Shown: positions 14,819 through 22,848 of the stretch, piece after piece
Numbering within the stretch: the stretch's first letter is position 1
Layout of the letters: every line of letters starts with the position of its first letter
Assembly (NCBI RefSeq): GCF_004000805.1
Contig: NZ_BILY01000013.1
Coordinates: 1 to 64,000 of the forward strand
Reading direction: 5' to 3'
Length of the DNA: 64,000 nucleotides
Origin: Paenibacillus glycanilyticus NBRC 16618
GTDB taxonomy: Bacteria > Bacillota > Bacilli > Paenibacillales > Paenibacillaceae
Translations under genes and position numbers: made by a program
Notes under the pieces: model-generated
The model's database searches: none
What the model saw: the letters and a program-made list of their open reading frames with translations, nothing else
What the model was told of the DNA's origin: nothing

Positions 14819-15265
14819 ATGACGTTCAGAATAACCAGAGGGCATGTCCTTTTCTTACTCGGAGTTATTTTCCTATTACTCCTTCTCGGGTGGAATTATT
14901 TCAGCGGCTTATACTGGCTCGCTGCTGCCGTATCTCTATTCCTTGGTTTCTATCTTACCGTAAGCTGCAAGATTCAAGATGGGATACTTACGAAATCGAC
15001 GCTATTCTTTTTCAAGAAAAGCCTCGTAATCAAGGACATTAAGTTAATAGAAGCCGTTACCAAAAAGAAACTGGGTTACATCTATATCAATCTCACAAAA
15101 AATCCGACGGAAGATTACTACCTTTTACTCTTTAAAGATTTGACGACCTGCAAACTCGATTCTCACTTGTACTATAAGGGTCAATCAATAGGCAGATTCC
15201 TGGCCAAGGAGTATAAAATCAAGCTAAAAGAAAAAGAGGTCATGCAGTATCTGTACGGAAATTGA
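14819..15265 (+). CDS. Small membrane protein with two helices, unknown function
   Basis: A 148-residue protein read from the ATG at 14819, which follows GGGGGGAG at a normal distance. Two hydrophobic helices near the N-terminus (about 9-25 and 29-45) precede a soluble, lysine-rich part with alternating beta-strand pattern (ILTKSTLFFFKKSLVIKD; YIYINLTKNPTEDYYLLLFK). The layout resembles bacterial PH-like membrane proteins, but no firm family match can be made by eye. It lies between the YfbR-like gene and a DinB-family gene, 22 bases before the latter, and may be co-transcribed with it. Confidence 0.7.
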   Translation: MTFRITRGHVLFLLGVIFLLLLLGWNYFSGLYWLAAAVSLFLGFYLTVSCKIQDGILTKSTLFFFKKSLVIKDIKLIEAVTKKKLGYIYINLTKNPTEDYYLLLFKDLTTCKLDSHLYYKGQSIGRFLAKEYKIKLKEKEVMQYLYGN

Positions 15266-15287
15266 TTAACCAAGGCTGGTGAGTCTT

Positions 15288-15848
15288 ATGTCCATTCAAA
15301 ACACGATGGAGCGGATTAATAGTGAGTTAAATCAGATATTAGGTGAATACGAGTATTGGTTTGCTGCTCCGGAAGCTTTGCAAATGTACCAGCCTCTCGA
15401 AGGATGGAGCATCGCTCAAATTCTGGAGCACGTTACTCTTACGAACCATTTTCTGCTGATCCTCATTCGAAAAGGAAAAAACAAGGCCCTTATGCTCGCA
15501 GCCAAATTGAATTTGGAAGATTCGCTCAATCATTATCAAGATAATCTGGGAGAGCTGGATCAGATCGCGGAACACAAATCTTTCAAATGGATCAGGCCGG
15601 AGCATATGGAGCCAAGGAGAGAAATGCCGCTTGATCAGGTTCGCAAGTTGCTAGAAAGTCAGGTTGGGGAATGCCTGGACATTTTGCAACAATTAAGCAA
15701 TGGCGAAGGAATCTTGCATAAAACGATGATGAGCGTAAATAACCTAGGCAAAATCGATGTGTACCAGTACATCTATTTCTTGGCTCTTCACGCCAAGCGG
15801 CATATTGCTCAGATGCAGAGGGTAAAAACGGAATACGAGCAACAATGA
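15288..15848 (+). CDS. DinB-family protein
   Basis: A 186-residue four-helix-bundle protein of the DinB/YfiT type. Candidate metal ligands are H in LEHVTLTNHF and the pair in FLALHAKRHIAQM near the C-terminus, the usual three-histidine pattern. Related proteins act as thiol transferases (bacillithiol-dependent) or have no known role. The ATG at 15288 follows GGTGAG at 5 bases; a GTG at 15279 is possible but poorly spaced. A strong terminator follows. Confidence 0.8.
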   Translation: MSIQNTMERINSELNQILGEYEYWFAAPEALQMYQPLEGWSIAQILEHVTLTNHFLLILIRKGKNKALMLAAKLNLEDSLNHYQDNLGELDQIAEHKSFKWIRPEHMEPRREMPLDQVRKLLESQVGECLDILQQLSNGEGILHKTMMSVNNLGKIDVYQYIYFLALHAKRHIAQMQRVKTEYEQQ

Positions 15849-15879
15849 AAAATCGGTCTCCGTGGGAGACCGATTTTTC
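15847..15879 (+). terminator. Rho-independent terminator after the DinB gene
   Basis: AAAATCGGTCTCC gtgg GAGACCGATTTTT, a perfect stem with T tract; its A tract could also serve the minus-strand operon ending at 15916. Confidence 0.88.
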
Positions 15880-15915
15880 ATTACCGCAATAGAGCAGCCG
15901 CGATAGTGGTTTTTC

Positions 15916-16788
15916 TTAGATTTCCTGCCATAGCCGCTTTACGTTATCCATGGCAATGCGGGAGGCCATGCGGCACTCCTCCATCCCTTCGAATTCGACA
16001 GTCAGATAGCCATCGTAGCCGGATTGCTTGATCTGACGGAAGATTCGCCGGAGGTCGAGATCGCCGTGGCCGGCAATCGCGCCGCGCAAATAGGTGCCAT
16101 GGGCGGACTTGAACCAATCGCCGCCTCCCGGAGACTCGTCGCTAGGACGAATATAAAAGTCTTTAATATGGATCAGCGATGCATAGGGCAAGTTGCGGCT
16201 CACGCCAACGAGCGGATTCTCGTCGACGCACAGAAAGTTGCCAACATCGAGCGTCGTCTTGAAGTTCGGACGGTTCACCTCATGCAGCACGCGTTGCACG
16301 CGGTCGCTTGCCTGCACGCTGAAGCCATGGTTCTCGATGGTTGTCGTAATGCCGTACGCCGCAGCGTAATCGGCGATCAGCCGGCTTCCCCTCACCATGT
16401 GGTGCAAATTCTCCTCGAACCATTGAATCGTCATGCTCTCGGGAGGAAGCGTAAACGCCGTCACGTCATGACGTATGTGCTTCATGCCGAGCCTATTTAC
16501 CAGATCGACATGATCTTTAACCCGCGCGACTTCAGCCTGGAACGCGTCTTCGCCGTCTTGCACGAAGTTGGCCGGCATCGAATAGTTGGACAGCTCGACT
16601 CCAGCTTCCTTGGCCTTCTCCCGCACGGCATCCGCAAGCTCCGGCTGATCGACAAGCGTAAAGCCGTAAGGAACGATTTCCATATGCTCGCCGCCGTTCC
16701 CGGCAATCCACTCCACAACGTCAAGCACCGACATGTCCCCCGCCTTAAGCGCGGGGAGCAGACTGTATGTACTTAATCCAACCTTCAT
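15916..16788 (-). CDS. Sugar phosphate isomerase/epimerase (AP endonuclease 2-like TIM barrel)
   Basis: A 290-residue TIM-barrel protein of the xylose-isomerase-like family. Metal-binding segments are visible: TIENHGF (Glu), TLDVGNFLCVDENPL (Asp), LIHIKDF (His/Asp) and YLTVEFEG (Glu near the C-terminus). Family members interconvert ketoses or act on inositols and sugar acids; the exact substrate is not evident. It is the last gene of the six-gene fucosidase operon and its ATG overlaps the stop of the GH18 gene by 4 bases (ATGA), implying translational coupling. It likely handles a monosaccharide released by that operon. Confidence 0.82.
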   Translation of the reverse strand: MKVGLSTYSLLPALKAGDMSVLDVVEWIAGNGGEHMEIVPYGFTLVDQPELADAVREKAKEAGVELSNYSMPANFVQDGEDAFQAEVARVKDHVDLVNRLGMKHIRHDVTAFTLPPESMTIQWFEENLHHMVRGSRLIADYAAAYGITTTIENHGFSVQASDRVQRVLHEVNRPNFKTTLDVGNFLCVDENPLVGVSRNLPYASLIHIKDFYIRPSDESPGGGDWFKSAHGTYLRGAIAGHGDLDLRRIFRQIKQSGYDGYLTVEFEGMEECRMASRIAMDNVKRLWQEI

Positions 16789-17837
16789 AACGTCTCCCCA
16801 TCTCCCCGAAATGCGTCTTGTATGGCATTCAGCAGCCGGCGGGTCCGGTCGCAGCCGAATTCCCAGAACATCAGACCGCCTAATCCGCTAGCTTTCACGT
16901 AATCGCACTTGCGCCGGATCGATTCCTCATCGTCGTAAGAGATAAAGCTTGAACCGTTAAACAAATAAGGCGCGCGAGCTTCCTCGTCCCAATAACGAAC
17001 AAAGCCGTTTTTGCCAATGTATTCTTCAGTTAAAGCCGTGAAGTCCGGCCCGTACCCGCCAACGCTGCCGGCCATCTGGTGAAGCCCGTTGTTCCGGTCC
17101 GGCACCTGATTCCACATCCGCGAATAGAAGGCAGCACCGATTACAATCTTCTCCTTCGGCACCCCGGCACGAACAAACAAATTGACGGAGGCATCCGTAC
17201 TGATCCGGAACAAGTCTCCCGTCGGTGTATAAAGGTTGGTATGATGACCGGTCAGCACCTGAAACCCGCCGCGCATATCGTAGGTCATAAGCTGAATCAG
17301 ATCCAGATATTTCTGTGCCTGATCCATCTGGGTTCCGTCAATGTAATACTGATCGGCTCCCGCCGCGATCGTAAGCAGATAATGCCTGCCGTCCAGCTCC
17401 CCTAGCTTATCCAGCGCTTCCCGGATGGCAGCGAGCAGCAGCGTAAAATTCGTGCGGTCCTCCGGGCTGGCCCCGATTCCGGCTTCCCCATAGCAAGGAT
17501 ACTCCCAATCCAGGTCAATTCCGTCAAAAGGATGCTCGATCACCACGCGAACCGCCGATTCCGCCATGCGGTTTCTTCCTTCTTCCGTCGACGCCGCTTC
17601 CGAGAAACCTCCGGCGCTCCATCCTCCGACGGAGAGCAGGATATTCAACTGCGGACGTTCCTTCTTAATCCGCGCGAGCTCGTCCAGATGGCGCAAATGA
17701 TCGATTGAAATAGCATCGCTCTTGACATGGCCAAACGCGACATTCAGATGCGTAAGCTTCGCCAAGTCTTCTACAGTCAGCTCGGCAAGATGGTTATCGC
17801 TCGCATAGCCGGCGACCACGTAGTTCTGCTTTGTCAT
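16785..17837 (-). CDS. Glycoside hydrolase family 18 (chitinase/endo-N-acetylglucosaminidase type)
   Basis: A 350-residue GH18 TIM barrel with the full catalytic motif DGIDLDWEYP (D105, D108, D110, acid E112), the SxGG motif (LLSVGGWSAGGF, 69-78) and the MTYDMRGGF segment of strand 6. GH18 enzymes cut N-acetylglucosamine-containing glycans by substrate-assisted catalysis, as chitinases or as endoglycosidases on N-glycans. It lacks a signal peptide and any binding or LysM module, so it is probably cytoplasmic. Its start abuts the stop of the transglutaminase-like gene and its stop overlaps the isomerase start. Partnership with two fucosidases favours a GlcNAc-containing fucosylated substrate; this is inference. 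Confidence 0.88.
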   Translation of the reverse strand: MTKQNYVVAGYASDNHLAELTVEDLAKLTHLNVAFGHVKSDAISIDHLRHLDELARIKKERPQLNILLSVGGWSAGGFSEAASTEEGRNRMAESAVRVVIEHPFDGIDLDWEYPCYGEAGIGASPEDRTNFTLLLAAIREALDKLGELDGRHYLLTIAAGADQYYIDGTQMDQAQKYLDLIQLMTYDMRGGFQVLTGHHTNLYTPTGDLFRISTDASVNLFVRAGVPKEKIVIGAAFYSRMWNQVPDRNNGLHQMAGSVGGYGPDFTALTEEYIGKNGFVRYWDEEARAPYLFNGSSFISYDDEESIRRKCDYVKASGLGGLMFWEFGCDRTRRLLNAIQDAFRGDGETL

Positions 17838-20477
17838 TTAAGATTCACTCCCTTTCGCTTGCGATGATTCGTTGGTCTGCCTTACGGCAGCCAGCGCTTG
17901 CCATGCCTCTTTCCCCATTCCGATCTTATAGCCCGACGCGGCATAACGGATGCGATCCTTGCCATCCAGCACAAACAGATGCGGGTAGCCCGCCTCGCTG
18001 ACCGCCGCCTGCGGCAGGGAGACCTGTGAGCGATCTCTCGCGAATCGTACCTCTGTCGGCAATAGCTCGTATTTCGAAGGATCAAACGACGAGGTCCATT
18101 CCGCATCGCCGATAATGAGCAGGATCACTCCTCCGAGCTGGTTCAAGGAAACGGCTAGCTCCCCCAACTCGCGAAGCAAATGCTTCGTTGGCTCGCGCTC
18201 CGGCTCGATCCAAGCAACGACCGCGCCATCCTCCATGATCTGTTCGCCTATCGTCAGCTCCGAGCCGTCCAGCCCTTCGAGCGGTCTCGCCCGGTCCATA
18301 ACGCCAAGCACGGGAAGATCGCGGGTGGCCTTGCGATAGGTGAGCCATACATCCGTATTCTCGCCTGCGCGTACGAGGAAATAGGTAAACCGCGCCAATA
18401 CCGTGCCGTCCCGAAGTCGCATGCCCGTCGTAAGCCGGTACGAACCCGGCTCTGCCTCAAGCAGCTTGCCGTACACATCGCCAAATTTGTCCGGATAGAC
18501 TAACGTTTTGTAGAATCCGTTCTCCTCAAGACGTGCAACCGAGAAATTCTCGGCATACGACGGCTCTGGCGCATCATCCGATGCTTCGGGATCGCGTTGC
18601 AGACGAATGCTGCCCTTGCTCCCGATCGAAGACTGAAGCGCATTCGCGCCTTGCATCGCGTCCCGCCATTCGCCGTCAGCCATGTACTGCGAGGTTAGCT
18701 CATGCGGATGCAGCCGCGCCGGTATGCCTAAACTTCGGCAGACGGCTACGAAGAGAATGTTCAGCGAATCCGGGTCGCCCCATTGCAGCTTAAACGTGCC
18801 GACCGGATTGCCTTTCCCCTTCAGATTCGGAAGGTCCTCCCATTCGCCATGCCTTTCGCTCAGCCAGCGCATTAGCGCAGTTGGGTCCAACCGAAAGGCT
18901 TCCCGCTCCGGCTTCGTAAAAGCCGCTTGGAAAAACTGCCGGTACGGCACGATCAGCTCGTTCAGCACGCGCGGACAAAGCACGTAAGAAACGAAATCCC
19001 CGTCCGGCAGGCTTCCGCAAGCGGCAAGTGAGCCGATCAGATGATCGTCCAGCGTGTCCTTTCTCGTATCGATCCAATCTTTCTCGCGGAGGCTCTCCAA
19101 AAGCAGCAGCGGCCACTGCCCGTATTCGGCCGTCCGCTCCCGCAGGAAAGACTCGATTTCGCGGAAGTTCCCGCGCGAGCGGCTCAGAACATTCCACACC
19201 CGTTCTCCCGGAAGCCCAAGCGAAGCAGCCAATGCCTCGGCATCCTGCTTGCTTGCGAACGTGCTCTCATAGACGGCGCGAAGCTTCGCCCCTTCTTCAA
19301 GCCGGCGAGCATGCTCGCTCTCCCGCTCGCCGGACAAGGGTTCTGCAGGTTCGCCTTCGCCTTCCGGCGGAGGAACCATATCCAGATCAAAGATGCCTTC
19401 CGGCTGCCCCGTTCGATCCATAACCAACTCATGGAGGTAATCCCCATAAGCAGCCAGCTTAACCTCGCCCCATCGGCCGTTCCAAGCACCGCGGACCAGC
19501 AGATCGCCATACCCCGTCTTAAAGCTGACTTCTCCCCGTTCGTCCGCCAAGAGCGTCGCGATCGGATAAAATTCAGCCATGTTGTAAAGCTCGAAGCGCA
19601 CTTCGGCGCCCGGGACAGGATTTCCGGCACTGTCTTTGACCGATAGATTAACGGTACGCGTTGGGGCGTAGTTTTCGAGCAAATTAATCTCCGTAAACCA
19701 ATCGCTTGCTACCGTAATATCCTCCGGACCCGGATAGTCGGCCAGGATGCGCGTATTCAGAAGCATCGCCCGTCGGGCCGGCGGGCCGAACCACCCTTGG
19801 TCGAGCCGCGCTTCCGGCTCGCAGGCGCCGAGGTAATGCCATTTTCCGTCGGCCCAAGCCTCTACCCAGGCATGATTATCGTCGCAATGCGCCCACCTGG
19901 GCGTATAAACCTGGCGGGCGGGAATGCCGATGCTGCGCAGCGCCGCAACCGCCAGCGTCGACTCCTCGCCGCAGCGGCCCCTTGCGCTCTTGATCATCGT
20001 AAGGGGCGACATCGTTCTCAAATCGCTGCCGGTATAGGCAGCCTTCTCGTGACACCAATAATTCGTCTCCAGAATGGCCTCTTCCATCGTCAGCGACTTT
20101 ATGCGATAGGCTAGCTCGTTGAACAAAATGCCGCGGTGATCCTCGATATTTTCCGTATTGACCCGGTAGGGGAGAACATAATGCAAGAACAGGGAGTCGG
20201 GCACCCGATCGCCCCAAGGGACAAGCCGGCGAATCGCCAGCGTCCTGCGCACATGGCTCAAGAACAAAGCGCCGTCATAATCCGCGAGATCGTTCACCGG
20301 CATATAGGCAAACAAATATTTGAGCGCCCAGCACTCTTCCTCCGTCAGTTCCTCCCGAAATACATCGAATAACTCGTGTTCCCTGGCCTGCGCCAGCTGG
20401 CGTTTTCTATTGAATTTGCTCTCGATCAGATCCCGCTCCGCCCGATTCAGCGAAAACGGCGAAGTCCAAGTCGTCAT
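17838..20477 (-). CDS. Large transglutaminase-fold protein with an Ig-like/carboxypeptidase-regulatory middle domain
   Basis: An 879-residue protein. Residues about 60-235 form a transglutaminase-like cysteine-protease fold: C169 in ARGRCGEES, H202 in DDNHAWVEAW, and GACEPE where the catalytic Asp usually sits. Residues about 250-345 resemble a carboxypeptidase-regulatory beta-sandwich (NLSVKDSAGNPVPGAEV). A second transglutaminase-like region (about 495-620: FKLQWGDPDSLNILFVAVCR, then SLGIPARLHP) lacks the Cys-His pair and looks inactive. The C-terminus (about 760-875) resembles a thioredoxin-like fold. The ATG at 20477 overlaps the upstream stop (ATGA); the longer frame to 20603 lies inside the previous gene. 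Likely an amidase or peptidase of glycopeptides; no signal peptide. Confidence 0.78.
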   Translation of the reverse strand: MTTWTSPFSLNRAERDLIESKFNRKRQLAQAREHELFDVFREELTEEECWALKYLFAYMPVNDLADYDGALFLSHVRRTLAIRRLVPWGDRVPDSLFLHYVLPYRVNTENIEDHRGILFNELAYRIKSLTMEEAILETNYWCHEKAAYTGSDLRTMSPLTMIKSARGRCGEESTLAVAALRSIGIPARQVYTPRWAHCDDNHAWVEAWADGKWHYLGACEPEARLDQGWFGPPARRAMLLNTRILADYPGPEDITVASDWFTEINLLENYAPTRTVNLSVKDSAGNPVPGAEVRFELYNMAEFYPIATLLADERGEVSFKTGYGDLLVRGAWNGRWGEVKLAAYGDYLHELVMDRTGQPEGIFDLDMVPPPEGEGEPAEPLSGERESEHARRLEEGAKLRAVYESTFASKQDAEALAASLGLPGERVWNVLSRSRGNFREIESFLRERTAEYGQWPLLLLESLREKDWIDTRKDTLDDHLIGSLAACGSLPDGDFVSYVLCPRVLNELIVPYRQFFQAAFTKPEREAFRLDPTALMRWLSERHGEWEDLPNLKGKGNPVGTFKLQWGDPDSLNILFVAVCRSLGIPARLHPHELTSQYMADGEWRDAMQGANALQSSIGSKGSIRLQRDPEASDDAPEPSYAENFSVARLEENGFYKTLVYPDKFGDVYGKLLEAEPGSYRLTTGMRLRDGTVLARFTYFLVRAGENTDVWLTYRKATRDLPVLGVMDRARPLEGLDGSELTIGEQIMEDGAVVAWIEPEREPTKHLLRELGELAVSLNQLGGVILLIIGDAEWTSSFDPSKYELLPTEVRFARDRSQVSLPQAAVSEAGYPHLFVLDGKDRIRYAASGYKIGMGKEAWQALAAVRQTNESSQAKGSES

Positions 20478-21508
20478 GGTCCCACTCTCTCCTTCCACAG
20501 CTTCCCGTCCTCGCGAATGCACCACAGCGACGTTCCATCCTCCGACAAGGCCGAGATTTGAAACAGGCTGCGCGTCGTCTCGACGGCTGCTTCGATGGAC
20601 CACCCATCGCCTTCCATCAATCGCTTCGCATCCGCTTCATACCTGCCTTCAGCCGCGTAATGGTTGCGCTGGCGGTAATACAGCTTCCGCAGCTCCCACT
20701 TGATGCGCTCGTCCTCCGGCATCGCAAAAGAATGCGGACCGTCTTCGCCGGAAAACACCACATAGCCCCACAGCTCCGGGTAATGCATGTTCACTATGCC
20801 CATCGGCGACCACACCCAGTTGTCCTCCGGATAGGGCTTGCCGATCTTCGGATTGATCACCTTGCGGTAGCCGCCTTCCGCCGGCTCCGCCTGCCATTCC
20901 ACCCTGGAAAAGTTAATGCGCCAGAACTCACCGATAAGCGGCGGCCTGCTCTCCGCCGCGCACTCCCGCAAGCTGGCCCAAGGAATAGCGATTTCGACGC
21001 TCCACATGCGGTTGTCCGCCGCTGGATTGTTCAGCTCGCCTTCGATATAAACGGCGCTCCGGAGTCCGGCTATATCCCAGCCGTTCACCGGCGGTCCGCC
21101 GTCGCGGTACGGCTTGACGAGAAGCAGATCCCATACCGTATTCAGCGCATTGATCTCGATCTCGTAATAACCATGCGTGTCCCCGTCAGGATCGATAAAA
21201 ATTTCAAAATCGTTATCGTAAAAAATAACCGAGTCCCGCTCAGTAAGCGTTGCCCAGATCTGATCCTCAAACAGCTCCGCTCCGACATACAAATATTCGT
21301 CGTCCCACAGCATTTTGACGCGAGTCCGCTTCGCCGGCTTAGGTCGAACATCCCCTTCGATATCCGTAAAATCCTCGGTCCAGTCGGCCGCTTCCCAGAA
21401 CGGCTTGTTTAAGCATCCGTCAAGCGCGAGCGGCCCTGTGGCACGCCGGCAAATATAATGCCTTGGCCCGTAATCGATCACCGGCTCCGGCACTCCGCTA
21501 AGCATCAT
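20474..21508 (-). CDS. CBM9-like carbohydrate-binding family protein
   Basis: A 344-residue protein whose residues about 20-235 form a CBM9-like (DOMON-related) beta-sandwich: ALDGCLNKPFWEAADWTEDF, then VKMLWDDEYLYVGAELFE, then NDFEIFIDPDGDTHGYYEIEIN and WSVEIAIPWASL. In secreted enzymes this module binds sugar ends; here it has no signal peptide or catalytic partner. The C-terminal 100 residues are helical and unassigned. Family members of this exact layout are commonly found beside glycoside hydrolases. It overlaps the transglutaminase-like gene by 4 bases and follows a fucosidase gene by 28, so it is part of the same transcript. Confidence 0.78.
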   Translation of the reverse strand: MMLSGVPEPVIDYGPRHYICRRATGPLALDGCLNKPFWEAADWTEDFTDIEGDVRPKPAKRTRVKMLWDDEYLYVGAELFEDQIWATLTERDSVIFYDNDFEIFIDPDGDTHGYYEIEINALNTVWDLLLVKPYRDGGPPVNGWDIAGLRSAVYIEGELNNPAADNRMWSVEIAIPWASLRECAAESRPPLIGEFWRINFSRVEWQAEPAEGGYRKVINPKIGKPYPEDNWVWSPMGIVNMHYPELWGYVVFSGEDGPHSFAMPEDERIKWELRKLYYRQRNHYAAEGRYEADAKRLMEGDGWSIEAAVETTRSLFQISALSEDGTSLWCIREDGKLWKERVGP

Positions 21509-21536
21509 GTCCTGTCCCCCGATCGCATTGTTCTGG

Positions 21537-22823
21537 CTAGTTATGGGTCACTACGGCTCCTGCGCCTCCGTAAAACTTTACTTCCTCGTCAAATTCCAGC
21601 TTCAACACCGTTACGTGCTCATGCGTGTCTTCCGCCGTTAGACCGATCCAGGTCGTTCCCGGAATATCGAACCAAGGAACGCCTCCATGAATGTGATGCG
21701 ACAGTTCTTTCCCCGAATGCAGCACGGTAATCCGCTTAATCGGATTGCATAACCCTTTCAGGCATACATGTTCCTTCGGATCGTCATAGACGAACAGGTA
21801 GAGTGTCTTCTTATCGGGGGTCAACGTGCTTCCGCCCAAATAATAACGCGTCATGATGCCTTCTCTCGTTCCGTAAACCGCCTCCGCATGCTGACGGATC
21901 CATTCGCCGAGGCCAAGCAAAATATCTTCCTGACGCTTGTCGATTGTACCGTCCTCCCGCGGCCCGATGTCCAGCAGCATGTTTCCGCCCATGGAAATGC
22001 AGTCGCAGAACATCCGGATAATCATGCCAAGCGATTTATAACGGTTGTCGGTCGGCACATAACCCCATGAGCCGTTAATCGTCGTGCAAAATTCCCAAGG
22101 CCCTTCCGGTCTCGTAATGGGAAGTCCTTGCTCCGGCGTCTTGTAATCGCCATGTCCCTGCAGCCGCGAGTTAACGATCACATCGGGATTAAACGACTTC
22201 AGATACTGCTTGAACGCCGGCAAATTCCATTGGTCAGCGCTTCGCTCCCAATCCCCGTCGAACCACAGCAGATCTACCCGGCCGTAATTCGTCAGCAGCT
22301 CCCGAAGTTGGCCTTCATTGAATCTTAGGAACCGCTGCCATTTGTCCCCGTCCTCGATACCGTCCGCCGGACTGGAAAACCGGTTGACCTGGCTCAGATC
22401 CTCGGGAATCCTGCCGTCCTGATAGACGCTTGGATAATCCGGGTGCGACCAATCAATCAGCGAGTAGTACAGGCCAAGCCGAATATCCCGCTTCGCTATC
22501 GCGTCCGCGAACGGCTTGACCAAATCCCGTTCTGCCGGCGTCTTCTTCACGACATTCAGGTCGCTAAGCTGCGTATCCCACAATGCTACGCCATCGTGAT
22601 GCTTGGTCGTCAGAACGGCATACCTCGCACCCGACTTCTCGATCAGATCGGCCCACCTTTCCGCATCGAAGCTTGAAGCCGTAAACCCGCCAAGCTGCTT
22701 CATATATTGCTCATAGGTCATGTTCCCGTTGTAGAAGGACCATGATTCCGCCACGCCGTCAACCGCGTAAATTCCGTAATGAATGAATATGCCCAGCTTG
22801 GCGTCTTCGAACCAACTCTGCAT
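21537..22823 (-). CDS. GH29 alpha-L-fucosidase 1
   Basis: A 428-residue GH29 enzyme. The barrel begins WFEDAKLGIFIHYGIYAV, with YAVLTTKHHDGVALWDT (active-site His pair) and the nucleophile D189 in VDLLWFDGDW. GH29 enzymes remove alpha-linked L-fucose by a retaining mechanism. The C-terminal 90 residues are a short beta-sandwich. There is no signal peptide. It differs clearly from the neighbouring second fucosidase, so the two probably have different linkage preferences. It follows that gene by 25 bases. Confidence 0.9.
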   Translation of the reverse strand: MQSWFEDAKLGIFIHYGIYAVDGVAESWSFYNGNMTYEQYMKQLGGFTASSFDAERWADLIEKSGARYAVLTTKHHDGVALWDTQLSDLNVVKKTPAERDLVKPFADAIAKRDIRLGLYYSLIDWSHPDYPSVYQDGRIPEDLSQVNRFSSPADGIEDGDKWQRFLRFNEGQLRELLTNYGRVDLLWFDGDWERSADQWNLPAFKQYLKSFNPDVIVNSRLQGHGDYKTPEQGLPITRPEGPWEFCTTINGSWGYVPTDNRYKSLGMIIRMFCDCISMGGNMLLDIGPREDGTIDKRQEDILLGLGEWIRQHAEAVYGTREGIMTRYYLGGSTLTPDKKTLYLFVYDDPKEHVCLKGLCNPIKRITVLHSGKELSHHIHGGVPWFDIPGTTWIGLTAEDTHEHVTVLKLEFDEEVKFYGGAGAVVTHN

Positions 22824-22848
22824 TCCGAATCATCCCTTCTAGCGATAG

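Noticed and set aside
20478-20603. 42-residue N-terminal extension of the transglutaminase-like protein
   Set aside because: It is inside the upstream gene; the ATGA overlap start at 20477 fits the operon pattern.
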